From contig NZ_VDMJ01000008.1 of NCBI RefSeq assembly GCF_006335115.1, positions 1 to 64,000 on the forward strand: a stretch of DNA of 64,000 bases, written 5' to 3'. Made by a program: the position numbers and the translations under genes. The stretch's first letter is position 1, and the number at the start of each line of letters is the position of its first letter. The notes below the pieces were generated by a model, which saw nothing but the letters and a program-made list of their open reading frames with translations, was not told where the DNA came from and searched no databases. This document shows, in pieces, positions 1 to 9,792 of the stretch. The DNA comes from Streptomyces sp. NP160. GTDB taxonomy: Bacteria > Actinomycetota > Actinomycetes > Actinomycetales > Quadrisphaeraceae.

Positions 1-1780
1 GGACCCAGAGCGTGGTGGGGCCCCTGCCGTTGGCGACGGGCTCGACTCCCCGCCGGTGGGCTTCTCGCCGGTGAGCTTCTCGCCGGTGGGCAGGGTGCTG
101 TGCTCGTTGCTGGCGGGGCTGGGCCCCGACGGTGGCCCACCGTCATCCGGCCCCTCGTCGGGCCCGTCATCCGGCCCGTCCTCCGGCCCGTCATCCGGCC
201 CGTCATCCGGCTCGTCGTCCGGTCCGTCATCTGGCCCGTCCTCGGGGTCCTCGGGGTCCTCGGGGTCGGTCAGGTCCTCATCCGCGAGGTCGTCAGCGAG
301 GTCATCGGCGAGGTCATCGGCGAGGTCGTCAGCGAGCACCACGATGTGGACCTCGGACAGGTGGGCGCGCTGCTCCGGAGTGGGGATGCGCACCAGCCTG
401 CGGGTGTCCGGAGCGATCGGACCCACCGGCGACTGCCGGCGCTCAGCACCCCCACCAGCACCCCCACCGCCATCGCCGTCGTCCTCAAGGTCGTCCTCGT
501 CCTCGAGGTCGGCCTCGGCGTGGGCGTCGGTCTGGGCGTCAGTCTGGCCGTCGGACAGGGGCCGGCCCAGCGCCTGCGCGATGGTGTGCGGGGTCGGGAA
601 GAAGTCACCCACCACCAAGCTGACCAGCACATCAGCACGCAGCTGCGCCCGGGTGCGCCGCTCCTGCTCCTGCTCAGCGGCATCGGTATCGGTATCGGTG
701 TAGGTGTCCCCGTCCTGGGCGTTCGCCGCGATCTGGTTGATCACCTGCCACACCCGCGCCGCGTCCGCGGTCTCCAGGTCCGCCACCACCCGCCACCACC
801 CGCTGACACCCCGGCTTGGGCGAAGGCCGCAAGACCACGTCCCGCTCCTGCACCCCCGCGGCCATCGCCCGGGCCGCGTACCCCGGGTCAGCCTCCAGCG
901 CCGCCTCCTCCAACGCCTTCACCAAGCGGGCACGGCTCAACGTGGCCGCCGCAGCCACCGCCGTGGCCTCCACCACCCGCCGCGCCGCATCCCCAGCCGG
1001 GCCCTGCGGAAGGCGCCGGCACACCGTGGCCAGCTCCTGCAGCTGCGCCGGGGTCATCACCCCACCGGTCAACGCCGCCTCAGCAGCCGGCAGCTCACCG
1101 AGCTGACGAGCCAGACCCACCAACGCGGTTGCGGTGCCCCCCGCGATCCGCAGCACCGGCGCCAGCTCATCGGCGGCCGGGCGGCGGGAGTCCTTCGCCG
1201 CCGCCCGGGCGGGGTTCTCAGCCAGCTTGGCGGCGTCCAGACCCGAGACCGAGACCAGCTTGAGGGCGAACAGGTAGGAGGTGCACCGCTCCACCGCTGC
1301 GGTGACCTCGGTCCACTCCCTGCTGGTCAACCCCACCCCACCAGCACCGTCACCTCCACCGCCGAGGGCAGCGTGCAGGGCGTCCAGCGCAGCGACCTGA
1401 GCCGGGCACGGCTCCCCAGCCACCGCAGCCGCGATCGCCGGGCGGATCAGGCGCCGCTCAGCGATCGACCCCGTCAACGGGTCCTGGCTGAGGGCACGGA
1501 CCCACCAGGGGGCGCTGAAGCCGACCAGCACAGCCTCATCGCCCCCAGCACCGGGGTCACCGTCGAAGGGGGCGTGGAGCACGCCGTCCAGGTCGCCGTC
1601 CCAGAAGTCGTCCCAGAAGTCATTCCCCAGACCCTCAGCGAGGTCGACGACGCCCTCCTCCGCGCGCATGCGCCCGCGAAGGTGGTCGGCGTCATCGCCG
1701 ACCACCCACCGCGGGAGCGCGCTGGAGGTCATGTCGAGAACGCTAGAGGCCACCACCGACAGCCCGGTGGACCTCGTCAC
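1..1780 (-). pseudogene. DUF222 (HNH-endonuclease family) protein, frameshifted, runs off the window edge
   Basis: The first ~310 codons (GTG near 1780 down to about 830) read as an alanine-rich DUF222 domain, the N-terminal part of many actinobacterial HNH-endonuclease proteins. Near 815-835 the frame breaks. The original frame turns into glycine/arginine-rich nonsense and stops at 674, while the neighbouring frame resumes typical DUF222 text (WWRVVADLETADAARVW, then RRTRAQLRADVLVSLVVGD) and stays open to base 1. The break lies in a G/C-rich run (GCGGGTGGTGGCGGGTGG). It is either a real indel or a sequencing error. The resumed frame continues into an acidic tail with LADD repeats (about 290-345) and GPDD repeats (about 140-240). 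The HNH motif, if present, lies beyond the left edge. The family is probable; its cellular role is unknown. Confidence 0.7.
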
Positions 1781-1806
1781 TGCAGGTCAGAACCGTGATC
1801 GAAGCC

Positions 1807-3069
1807 TCACGCCGTGTGACGTCGCACCGCCACCAGGAGGTCGCCGGCCAGGTCTCCCCGAGGTGCCACCTCCACGTCGCCGAGGCCGAGCCAGGCGGCC
1901 ATCGTCGCCAGCTCCGCAGCCAGCTCGTCCGCCGTCTCCGGCGGCGCCCACGGCTCGCGGTGCGACGCGAGCACCACGAGGACGCCACGGGCCCGGTCGG
2001 CCTTGAGGTCCACCCGGCCGACCACCGCGTCCCCGAGGAGGAAGGGCAGCACGTAGTAGCCGTGCACCCGCTGCTCCGCGGGCGTGTACACCTCCAGCCG
2101 CACGCGCACGCCGAACAGCTCCTCCGTGCGCGGGCGGAAGAAGACGAGGGAGTCGAACGGCGAGAGCAGCGCGCGCGCTGCCACCCGCCGGGGCCGCGGC
2201 GCGTCGGCCCACCGGTAGGCGGGCCGCGCCCAGCCCGCCACCTCCACCGGCACGAGGCTGCCCGCCTCGACGAGCTCGGCGACCGCGCGGCGGCTCGCCT
2301 GCGGCTTGAGGCGGAAGTAGTCGCGCAGGGCCGGCTCGTCGGCCACGCCGAGCGCCCGCGCCGAGACCTCCACGAGCTCCCGGACGGCGTCGGCCTCGTC
2401 CGGGTCGGGGGCCGCGGCGACCTCGGGGGGCAGCACGCGCTCGGTGAGGTCGTACCGGCGCTCGAAGGAGGCCGTGCGCCCTGCGGCGGTCAGCTCACCG
2501 GTGAAGAAGAGGTGCTCGCACGCCCGCTTGACGGCGCTCCAGTTCCAGCCCCAGTGGTCGCGGGCCCGCGGCGCGTCGTGGGCGAGGGCCACCTCGAGCT
2601 CGCGCGCGCTCATGGCCCCGCCTGCGGCCACCTCGGCCCTCACCGCCTCGACCACCCCGGGGTGCTCGGTGACGACGCTGCGCACGCTGCCCCACGCGTC
2701 GGAGGCCGCCCGCGCCATCCGCCACCGCAGCAGCCGGTGGGTGGAGGGCGGCACGAAGCTGGCCTCGTGCGCCCAGTACTCGACGAGGCGCCGGGGCCGC
2801 TGCTCGGCGGCGCGGCGGAGCAGGTCGACGTCGTAGTCCCCGAGGCGGCTGAAGAGCGGCAGGGTGTGGCTGCGCGCGAGCACCTGGATGCTGTCGATCT
2901 GCAGCAGGCCCACCGCGTCGACGACGCGCTGCAGGTGGCGCAGCGTGGGCTCCCCCACCGGGCGCGGCGCCGCCAGGCCCTGGGCGGCGATCGCCGTGCG
3001 CCGCGCCTGCGCCGCCGTCCAGCGCTCGGCGGGGGTGGGGAGGAGGTCTGCTGCTGTGCGCGCCGTCAC
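1807..3069 (-). CDS. YcaQ/AlkX-family winged-helix DNA glycosylase
   Basis: About 420 aa from the GTG at 3069; an in-frame start at 3129 would add 20 residues. The family (HTH_42, formerly DUF1006) excises alkylated or crosslinked bases from DNA. Family hallmarks visible here are the Q-I-D triplet near residues 57-59, which matches the catalytic Q-hydrophobic-D motif of YcaQ-type enzymes, the segment RSHTLPLFSRLGDYD just after it, and YWAHEAS near residue 100. The C-terminal half has the usual RPxY and SPFDSLVFFR segments. Length fits the family (about 400 aa). It lies downstream of the response-regulator gene on the same strand with a gap of ~70 bases, so it could be read from the same transcript. 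No clear ribosome-binding site was seen, so the start is uncertain. Confidence 0.87.
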   Translation of the reverse strand: MTARTAADLLPTPAERWTAAQARRTAIAAQGLAAPRPVGEPTLRHLQRVVDAVGLLQIDSIQVLARSHTLPLFSRLGDYDVDLLRRAAEQRPRRLVEYWAHEASFVPPSTHRLLRWRMARAASDAWGSVRSVVTEHPGVVEAVRAEVAAGGAMSARELEVALAHDAPRARDHWGWNWSAVKRACEHLFFTGELTAAGRTASFERRYDLTERVLPPEVAAAPDPDEADAVRELVEVSARALGVADEPALRDYFRLKPQASRRAVAELVEAGSLVPVEVAGWARPAYRWADAPRPRRVAARALLSPFDSLVFFRPRTEELFGVRVRLEVYTPAEQRVHGYYVLPFLLGDAVVGRVDLKADRARGVLVVLASHREPWAPPETADELAAELATMAAWLGLGDVEVAPRGDLAGDLLVAVRRHTA

Positions 3070-3141
3070 CGGGCCGAGCCTGCCAGCGCCCGCCGACAGC
3101 CTCACCGGCCGCCCGGCGAGGCCCAGCACGATCCGGTGGTG

Positions 3142-3885
3142 TCAGCTGAACTCGATCATGCCTTCCTTGACCGCGTACATGACCGCCTCCATGCGCGAGT
3201 GGAGCTGCAGCTTCTCGAGGATGTTGCGCACGTGGTTCTTGACGGTGTTCTCGCTGATGAACAGCTCAGCGGCGATGTCGCGGTTGCCCATCCCGCGGGC
3301 GACCAGCCCCAGCACCTGGACCTCGCGGTCGGTCAGGCGCGGCACGGGCATCGAGGGCCGGGCCTCGCTGGCGCGCGACAGCGCGGCGAACTCCGACAGC
3401 AGCGCTCCCGCCATCGACGGGCTGATGAGCGACTGGCCGCCCATGACCGCGCGGAGCCCGTCGGCGATGTCCTCCCCGGGCACGTCCTTGAGCAGGTAGC
3501 CGTTCGCCCCCGCGCGGACGGCCTCGAAGAGGTCGGCCTCCTCGTCGCTCATCGTCAGCATGATGATCTTCGTGGAGGGAGCCACGGCCTTGATGGCCGA
3601 GCACGCCTCGGTCCCCGACCGGCGCGGCATCCGCAGGTCCATGAGCACGATGTCGGGGAGCAGGGCCCGAGCCTTGTTGATCGCCTCCAGGCCGTCACCG
3701 GCCTCGCCGACGATGTCGATGTCGTCCTCGGTGTCGAGGACCATCTCCAGACCGCGGCGGTACAGGGCGTGGTCGTCGGCCATGAGCACGCGGATCGTGT
3801 CGCCGGGCACGTAGGTGGACCGCACGTCGATGGCGTCACCCGCGGCGCCGCCTGCCACCTCGGCGCTCTTGCCAGACCCCGTCAC
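3142..3885 (-). CDS. NarL/FixJ (LuxR-type) response regulator
   Basis: About 247 aa from the GTG at 3885, which has GGGGGAC seven bases upstream; a longer start at 3987 only adds low-complexity residues. The receiver domain covers residues ~31-150, with the acidic pocket in LMADDHA and the phospho-acceptor Asp near residue 83 (LMDLRMP). A LuxR-type helix-turn-helix follows at ~185-240 (LTDREVQVL, ISENTVKNHVRNIL). This regulator sits next to hpf in Streptomyces as well, and the sequence closely resembles that conserved orthologue as I recall it. No histidine kinase gene is adjacent, so its partner and signal are unknown. Confidence 0.88.
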   Translation of the reverse strand: MTGSGKSAEVAGGAAGDAIDVRSTYVPGDTIRVLMADDHALYRRGLEMVLDTEDDIDIVGEAGDGLEAINKARALLPDIVLMDLRMPRRSGTEACSAIKAVAPSTKIIMLTMSDEEADLFEAVRAGANGYLLKDVPGEDIADGLRAVMGGQSLISPSMAGALLSEFAALSRASEARPSMPVPRLTDREVQVLGLVARGMGNRDIAAELFISENTVKNHVRNILEKLQLHSRMEAVMYAVKEGMIEFS

Positions 3886-4166
3886 CCGTCGTCCCCCGCT
3901 CACGCCCGCTGCCGTCGGTGCGCCCACCGCCGGGGTCGCCGGCGCCTGGGCCCTGATCGCGCGCTCCTCGCGCGTCGCACGGACCACAGCATCGTGCCAG
4001 CCGTAGCCTCCACACCCGGACGACTCGCCGACATCCGGTGCCGAACTGGCGGAAATCCGTCCGATCCGGGCGATCTGGACGGCGCACCGCGCACCGAGGA
4101 CCGGCGGCCCACCACGGCGCAGCCGCTGGGGCGGGCGCCCTGAGCAGGCACCCGCCCCAGGACGGC

Positions 4167-4958
4167 TCAGCGGTCGCCCACCCCCGCGGCGACGGGCTCC
4201 CGGCGCTCGACGGCGGCCCCCGCCGCGCCGTCCAGCGCGGCAGCCCCCTCGGCCGAGGTGGTGCCGTCGTCAGCGGTCTCCCCCTCGCCGGCGAGCCTCA
4301 GCACGCCGTAGCTCCAGCCGCGCCGGCGGTAGACGACGCTCGGCCGCCCGGTCCCGGCGTCGACGAAGAGGTAGAAGTCGTGCCCGACCAGCTCCATCTG
4401 CTCCAGGGCGGCCTCGAGGGTCATCGGGGTGGCCGGGTGCACCTTGTCGCGGATGACGACGGGTGACTCCCCCAGCACCCACTCGCCGTCCGCGACCTTC
4501 GGCGCCTCGCCGCGGTGCACGTGGTCGTCCAGGGCCAGCGGCGCCTCCTCGGCGTCCGCCGCAGCGGCGGGCGCGGGCGGTGCGGGTGCTGCGGCCGCGG
4601 GGGGCTGCACCGGCTCGGCAGCGCCCCGCACGTGGTTGCCGCCGTGGCTGCTCTTGTGGACCTTCTTGCGGTCGCTCGCCCGCCGGAGCCGTTCCATGAG
4701 CTTCGTGGTGGCCATGTCGAGGGCCGCGTAGGCGTCTCCGGCGCACGCCTCGGCGCGCACGACGGGTCCGGGGCCGCGCAGCGTCAGCTCGATGCGCTCG
4801 CACCGCTCCGACTGCCGCTTGTTGGCCTCGTGGCTGACGGCGACCTCGATGCGCTGCACCTTGGGCGCGAGCTGCTCGACCTTCGCGAGCTTCTCGTCAA
4901 GGTGCCGGCGGAACCGTCCGGGCACCTCGGTGTGCCGAGCGGTGACCACGATCTCCAC
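4167..4958 (-). CDS. hpf: Ribosome hibernation-promoting factor, long form
   Basis: 263 aa. The GTG start at 4958 is preceded by a strong ribosome-binding site (GGAGGAGA, about 4964-4971). Residues 1-100 form the HPF/YfiA S30AE domain, starting EIVVTARHTEVPGRFRRHL and containing LRGPGPVVRAEA and the DMATTKLMERLRR helix. A flexible Ala/Pro linker (~125-145) leads to the C-terminal dimerisation domain (MTLEAALEQMELVGHDFYLFVDAGTG, VVYRRRGWSYGVLRL). Long-form HPF joins two 70S ribosomes into inactive 100S dimers in stationary phase or stress. It lies downstream of comF, as in other actinobacteria (usually followed by secA, which is not here). Confidence 0.95.
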   Translation of the reverse strand: MEIVVTARHTEVPGRFRRHLDEKLAKVEQLAPKVQRIEVAVSHEANKRQSERCERIELTLRGPGPVVRAEACAGDAYAALDMATTKLMERLRRASDRKKVHKSSHGGNHVRGAAEPVQPPAAAAPAPPAPAAAADAEEAPLALDDHVHRGEAPKVADGEWVLGESPVVIRDKVHPATPMTLEAALEQMELVGHDFYLFVDAGTGRPSVVYRRRGWSYGVLRLAGEGETADDGTTSAEGAAALDGAAGAAVERREPVAAGVGDR

Positions 4959-5077
4959 GATGTCTCTCCTCCGATGCTGCAGGGGACGGATGGCGGTCCG
5001 GGCCTCGCGCAGGCTCCAGGGGTGAGCCGCGCCGGTGGCGGGGACCGGGAGGGCGCGCCGTGCGGCAGGCACGAGCA

Positions 5078-6127
5078 TCAGGCGCTCTGCACGGCGCTCA
5101 GGAAGACGGCGACCACCCCCTCGCGACGGCGGCGGGGGCGCCAGCGCTCGGCTCCACCACGGGGGTGGACGGCGAGGAGGCTGCCATGGACCGACGTTAG
5201 TCGGCCCCCTCCGGTCGTGACCACCCCCGGGCGCCACCCGTCACCCGGCGCGCCGTCGCCACGCCGCTGCGCGGCCGCGACCACCGCCGCCGCGACCACG
5301 GGGGCACCGGCCGCTCGCAGGGCCCGGGCGGCCTCGGCGAGGGTCGCGCCGGTGGTGGCCACGTCGTCGACGACGACGACGGGCGCCGGGAGCGACGTGC
5401 GGGCCGTGCCCCCGGGTCCGGGCCCTGGCCGGCTCCAGGGGTGGTCCGGGTCCCGGGTGCGGCCGTCGACGGCGACGAGCGCGCGCTCGAGGTTGCCCGC
5501 GCGGCTCGACGCGTCCAGGCCCGACTGGTCGCGCAGCCGGCGGGCGGGGCGCAGGAGCGGAGCCACCACCACCGGCAGGCCCTGCTGGCGCAGGCGCCGC
5601 GCCGCGCAGCGCGCCAGGTCCGCCACGACGTCGCGGCCACGCCGGCTGACCGCCCGCCGCCGGGACGGCACGGGGACCAGCAGCACCGGCGCGGCACCGC
5701 CGACCGTCCCGGCCGCAGCGGCGCCGGACAGGTGCTCGGTCTGCTCCAGCGCCGCGAGCACCGAGGCGGCCAGCCCCTGCGCCAGCCACCTGTCGAGGTC
5801 GCTCCGGTCCCGCTCCTTCCAAGCCACCAGCAGGCGGCGCACGGCCCCCTCGTAGGCGGTGGCGGCCCAGGTGGGCGGTGCCCCGCGCACCGTGGTGCCG
5901 GCCAGGGCGGGAGGCAGGCCCCGGCCGCGCAGGGCCGCCGCGCAGGCCCGGCAGACGGCCTCGTCCGGGGCGCCGCAGCCGGCGCAGACCGCGGGCCAGA
6001 CGGCTCCCGCGAGCGCCCGCAGCGGCCCCGGCCGGCGTCGGGCGCGCCCCGGTGCCGCGGGGAGGCGCACTGCGGGCTGTGCTGCGGACTGCGCTGCGCT
6101 GCCGGGTGCCGGGACGTCGGGGGCCAC
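5078..6127 (-). CDS. comF: ComF-family phosphoribosyltransferase-like protein
   Basis: About 349 aa if translation starts at the GTG at 6127. An N-terminal zinc ribbon is visible (C48, C51, C59, C62: CAGC and CRAC). The C-terminal half is a type-I PRTase fold, with VPVPSRRRAVSRRGRDVV and the PRPP-binding loop VVVVDDVATTGATL. The protein runs ~50 residues past the fold to the stop at 5078, longer than the usual ~240 aa family member, so either the start or the tail is atypical. In naturally competent bacteria ComF acts in DNA uptake. In actinobacteria the gene is conserved between lpqB and hpf, as here, without a settled role. Confidence 0.85.
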   Translation of the reverse strand: MAPDVPAPGSAAQSAAQPAVRLPAAPGRARRRPGPLRALAGAVWPAVCAGCGAPDEAVCRACAAALRGRGLPPALAGTTVRGAPPTWAATAYEGAVRRLLVAWKERDRSDLDRWLAQGLAASVLAALEQTEHLSGAAAAGTVGGAAPVLLVPVPSRRRAVSRRGRDVVADLARCAARRLRQQGLPVVVAPLLRPARRLRDQSGLDASSRAGNLERALVAVDGRTRDPDHPWSRPGPGPGGTARTSLPAPVVVVDDVATTGATLAEAARALRAAGAPVVAAAVVAAAQRRGDGAPGDGWRPGVVTTGGGRLTSVHGSLLAVHPRGGAERWRPRRRREGVVAVFLSAVQSA

Positions 6128-6270
6128 GGGTCCACCGTGCCCCCGGCCGGCCCGGGCCGGGACCTCAGCAGTCGTCGCTGTGGACGGCCGACGCACCTCC
6201 GGCGGCGCTGTGCACGCCTGTGGACGGCGCTGTGGACCGGTGGGACGAGCCGACCCGGGAGCGGGCCGGG

Positions 6271-8106
6271 TCAGCCGGGGTAGACCGGGTCGAACGCGGG
6301 CGCGGGCTGCGCCGCCAGCGGCAGCCACCGCGACCCCTCCCGCGGCCAGATCCGCCCGTCCGCGCCCCCCACCACGAGCGACTGCCGCCCCGACCCGCCG
6401 GCGATGGTCACGGCCTCGGCCTCGCGCGGCGGCCCGCCCAGGTAGGTCACGCGGCCCCCGTCGACGAGCCACACCGCAGGCGCCCCGAGCGTCGCGGGGT
6501 CGCCGCCCGCCTGGCCGGCGGACTCGGCCTGGGCGCTGCCGGGAGCGACGGTGCCGAGCACCGCCACACCGGTGGTCCCCACCCACACCGCACCGGACAC
6601 CGCGGACAGCCAGGGGGTGGGCGGCTCCTGCGCGGCGGTCAGCGACTGCGGCGTGCCGTCGTCGGCGCGCGCGATCCCCGCGACGTCGACGCGGACGGCG
6701 TCGGGCTGGCCCGGCTGCCCCGTCGAGGTGACGAGGGCTCGCACGCCGTCCTCGGCGACGCGAACGCCGAGCACGCGCCGTCCGGCCAGCCACGCGGCGG
6801 CCACCTGCACCGCGGCGCCGTCCGCGGAGACGGCGAGCACCGATCCGGTGCTCGCGGCGGGCGTCGTCCAGGTCCACCCGTCGGCGTCGATCGAGGGGGG
6901 CGTGAGCTCGGCGCCCAGCGGGAGGGGGGCGGGCATCGCCTCCGCTGCGCCGTCGAGCACGGCCGCACCGAGCCTCTGCAGGGCGGTGCGCCCCCCGACC
7001 AGGACGACGACGGTGTCGCCGCGGGCGGCCGGGGAGGCGGCACCGGGGACAGCCGGCAGCCCCTCGACCGGCACCAGCTGGGAACCGACCAGCTGGCACA
7101 CGCGGTCCTGGGACAGGACGAGGGGGGCGTCCGAGTCCGGGGGTGCGGGCAGCGGCAGGGCGCCCACCGGGGTGAGCTCGCCCCCGTCCAGGCTCGTCAC
7201 CACCTGGGTGATGCCCAGCCCGGAGGCCAGCAGGGTGGCGCTGAGCTGCTGCTGGAGCTGGCGGACCTGAGCCGGGCGCTGGCGCTGCAGCCCCGCGGGC
7301 AGGTCCACGGTGGCGATGCCCCCGGCGATGCTCACGCTGCCGTCCGGGAGCTCCGTGCCGGACGGGGCGCCGCTGCTGGTGGCCGCGGCGAGCTGCTCGG
7401 GAGGGCCGGCGAGCACCTGCTCCACGAGCGCGGTGGCGGTCGCGGGGCGGTCGAGCAGCCAGCGCGGATCGGGGACGAGGACGTCGGCAGCGGGCCTGGC
7501 GACGAACATGACGGGCCGCTGGGTGAAGGTCTGCTGGAAGCGGGCCTCGTCGAGCAGCAGCAGGTCGGGGGTGTCGTCGATGCGCCACTCCCCCCGCTCG
7601 CGCAGCAGCCGCACGGTGAAGTCCTGCCGCTGGCCCACCGCGGAGGGGCGGTAGGCACCGGTCGGGTCGACCTGGGCCAGCTCGGGCGCCCCCACGGCGA
7701 CCACCACGGCCCCGTCGGGCCCGGCGTCGGACTGCTGGTCCACCGAGAGCGTGCCGGCCGGGTGCACGACGGTGCGGGCCGTCGGCCGCCAGCTGGCCCG
7801 CCGCGAGGAGCTGAGGAAGGAGCGCGCCGCCTGGAACTCCTCGTCGACCCCGACCCCCGCCGCGAGGAACCCGCGCACCACCTCCACGGGGGTCGCCCCC
7901 GGCACCGGGCCCACGGGGTCGACGCGGTAGCCGGGCTCCGGGTCCGCCTGCACCACACCGCCCTGGCGCACGGGGCTGGAGACGGGGATCCGCGCGCACC
8001 CCGCCGCCGCCGTCCCCCACACGGCGGCCAGGGCCACGAGCACCGCGCGGCGGCTCGGGCGCGGCGGCGCGGTGCCGCCGGGCCCCCGTGGGACCGCGTC
8101 AGGCAC
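6271..8106 (-). CDS. lpqB: Lipoprotein LpqB, accessory protein of the MtrAB two-component system
   Basis: 611 aa. The GTG start at 8106 overlaps the end of mtrB by eight bases, so the two are translationally coupled. A short basic N-terminus and hydrophobic segment end in a lipobox (AAAGC, lipidated Cys37), so it is an exported membrane-anchored lipoprotein. A GerMN domain lies around residues 205-320, followed by a C-terminal beta-propeller-like LpqB region of repeated short strands. In mycobacteria LpqB modulates MtrA phosphorylation through the MtrB sensor. The order mtrA-mtrB-lpqB is the canonical one. Confidence 0.95.
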   Translation of the reverse strand: MPDAVPRGPGGTAPPRPSRRAVLVALAAVWGTAAAGCARIPVSSPVRQGGVVQADPEPGYRVDPVGPVPGATPVEVVRGFLAAGVGVDEEFQAARSFLSSSRRASWRPTARTVVHPAGTLSVDQQSDAGPDGAVVVAVGAPELAQVDPTGAYRPSAVGQRQDFTVRLLRERGEWRIDDTPDLLLLDEARFQQTFTQRPVMFVARPAADVLVPDPRWLLDRPATATALVEQVLAGPPEQLAAATSSGAPSGTELPDGSVSIAGGIATVDLPAGLQRQRPAQVRQLQQQLSATLLASGLGITQVVTSLDGGELTPVGALPLPAPPDSDAPLVLSQDRVCQLVGSQLVPVEGLPAVPGAASPAARGDTVVVLVGGRTALQRLGAAVLDGAAEAMPAPLPLGAELTPPSIDADGWTWTTPAASTGSVLAVSADGAAVQVAAAWLAGRRVLGVRVAEDGVRALVTSTGQPGQPDAVRVDVAGIARADDGTPQSLTAAQEPPTPWLSAVSGAVWVGTTGVAVLGTVAPGSAQAESAGQAGGDPATLGAPAVWLVDGGRVTYLGGPPREAEAVTIAGGSGRQSLVVGGADGRIWPREGSRWLPLAAQPAPAFDPVYPG

Positions 8107-9760
8107 GGGGCGCCGCCGTGATCTGCAGCATCGGGCGCAGCGGGAGCGGGGAGCCCGCTCCGAGCTGGGCGTCGCGGGTGCGGGGCAGGGTCAGGAGGAA
8201 GGTGGCACCCTCTCCGGGCCGTCCCACCACCTCCAGGCGCCCGCGGTGGAGCAGGGCGTCCTCGCGGGAGATCGCCAGGCCCAGCCCGGTGCCCCCCGTG
8301 GTCCGCGCCCGGGCGGGGTCGGCGCGCCAGAACCTGTCGAAGACCCGCGCCGCGTCCGCGGGGGCCAGCCCCACGCCGTGGTCGCGGACGCGGACGGCGA
8401 CCGCGACGTCGTCCGCGGCGACGTCCACCTCCACCGGCCGTCCCTCGCCGTGCTCGACGGCGTTGACCACGAGGTTGCGCAGCACGCGCTCCACGCGGCG
8501 GCGGTCGACCTCGGCGGTGCAGGACCCGTCCTCACCGTCCTCGCCCTGCGGGGCGGGGTGCACCAGCACCCGCACCTCGCTGCCGGTGCGCTCGGCCAGC
8601 GGCAGGGCGCCCTCGACGGCGCGGCGCGCGAGCAGGCCGACGTCCACGCGCTCCAGGTCGAGCGCGGCGGCCCCGGCGTCGTAGCGGCTGATCTCCAGCA
8701 GGTCGGCCAGGAGGTCCTCGAACCTGTCCAGCTGGGTGTAGAGCAGCTCCGCCGAGCGGGCCACAGCGGGTGGGAAGTCCTCCCGGGCGTCGTGGATGAC
8801 CTCCCCCGCCATGCGGATGGTGGTGAGCGGCGTGCGCAGCTCGTGGGAGACGTCGGAGACGAAGCGCTGCTGCAGCGTGCCCAGCTGCTCCAGCTCGGTG
8901 ATCTGCTGCTGCAGGCTGGCCGCCATCGTGTTGAAGGAGGCCGCCAGGCGCGCGAGGTCGTCCTCGCCCCGCACCACCATCCGCTCGCCGAGGTGCCCGT
9001 CACCCATCCTCGAGGCGACGGCCGCGGCCGTGCGCACGGGCTCCACCACCCCGTGGACGACGACGGCGGTGACCACGCCGACGAGCAGCACCAGCACGGA
9101 GGCCCCGACGAGCAGCGTGCGCTGCACGGCGTCGAGGGTGGCCTGCTCGCGCGAGAGGTCGAAGAGGAAGTAGAGCTCGTAGTCGCCGGCGATGGGCACC
9201 GACACCATGGACCCGACCGCCAGCCACGGGCGCTCCCGGCCACCGGCGTCCACGCTGATCGACTGGTACTGCTGCGTGTCGCCGCCGTCCCGGACGGCGG
9301 CGCGCAGCGCGTCGGGCACGGTGCGCGGTCCGTCGGAGGCGCTGAACAGCGCGGTGCCGATGGACGTCGACGGGTCGGCGCCGGGGGGCTGCAGCAGCAG
9401 CACGGTGCGGTCCAGGCCGACGCCGACGCCCTGCAGCTGCCCGAGCAGCGTCTGGGCCTGCAGCTGCACCTCGTCCTTGTTCTGGGCCGTGAACTGGTCG
9501 AACCGGGTCTGCGCGTCCTGCGCCCCCCGCAGCGCCTGTGTCAGCGCCTGGTCGCGGCGGCTGTCGAAGAGCTGGTCGCTGATGCGCCCGGCGAGGTAGG
9601 CGCCCGCGAGCGCCACCGCGAGCAGCGTGAGCAGGGTGGTGGTGGCGACCACGCGCAGCTGCAGCGACCGGCGCCAGCGCCGCCGCGGGCCGGGTCCCGA
9701 CAGCAGCGACCCCCACCACCGGCGCCACCGTCCCGGCGCACCGCTGGTGCGGCGCAGCAC
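8099..9760 (-). CDS. mtrB: Sensor histidine kinase MtrB
   Basis: About 553 aa from the GTG at 9760, 32 bases after the mtrA stop. The open frame extends upstream into mtrA, but those residues are not plausible. Two membrane helices (~37-57 and ~216-237) bracket an extracellular sensor region. Then come a HAMP linker, the HisKA helix with the phosphorylated His306 (SDVSHELRTPL), and the HATPase with N-box NLVVNAVEHG, DHGVGLAP and GGTGLGLAIS. MtrB phosphorylates MtrA and couples cell-wall and osmotic state to cell division and peptidoglycan-hydrolase genes. The start codon is uncertain because no strong ribosome-binding site is visible. Confidence 0.95.
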   Translation of the reverse strand: MLRRTSGAPGRWRRWWGSLLSGPGPRRRWRRSLQLRVVATTTLLTLLAVALAGAYLAGRISDQLFDSRRDQALTQALRGAQDAQTRFDQFTAQNKDEVQLQAQTLLGQLQGVGVGLDRTVLLLQPPGADPSTSIGTALFSASDGPRTVPDALRAAVRDGGDTQQYQSISVDAGGRERPWLAVGSMVSVPIAGDYELYFLFDLSREQATLDAVQRTLLVGASVLVLLVGVVTAVVVHGVVEPVRTAAAVASRMGDGHLGERMVVRGEDDLARLAASFNTMAASLQQQITELEQLGTLQQRFVSDVSHELRTPLTTIRMAGEVIHDAREDFPPAVARSAELLYTQLDRFEDLLADLLEISRYDAGAAALDLERVDVGLLARRAVEGALPLAERTGSEVRVLVHPAPQGEDGEDGSCTAEVDRRRVERVLRNLVVNAVEHGEGRPVEVDVAADDVAVAVRVRDHGVGLAPADAARVFDRFWRADPARARTTGGTGLGLAISREDALLHRGRLEVVGRPGEGATFLLTLPRTRDAQLGAGSPLPLRPMLQITAAPRA

Positions 9761-9792
9761 CGGCAGGGCGCCCTGCTGGTGGCGCTGGCCGG

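Noticed and set aside
290-345. LADD repeats as a possible minisatellite or phase-variable tract
   Set aside because: The repeats are short and encode an acidic protein tail. The frameshift lies elsewhere, at about 815-835.
100-1263. A Pro/Arg-rich plus-strand frame of 387 codons
   Set aside because: It is the complement of the DUF222 gene and its acidic repeats. Apparent Pro/Ser repeats are the antisense of the GPDD and LADD repeats.
6128-8020. An upstream extension of the ComF reading frame to ~980 codons
   Set aside because: The added part is the antiphase of lpqB and has no domain of its own.
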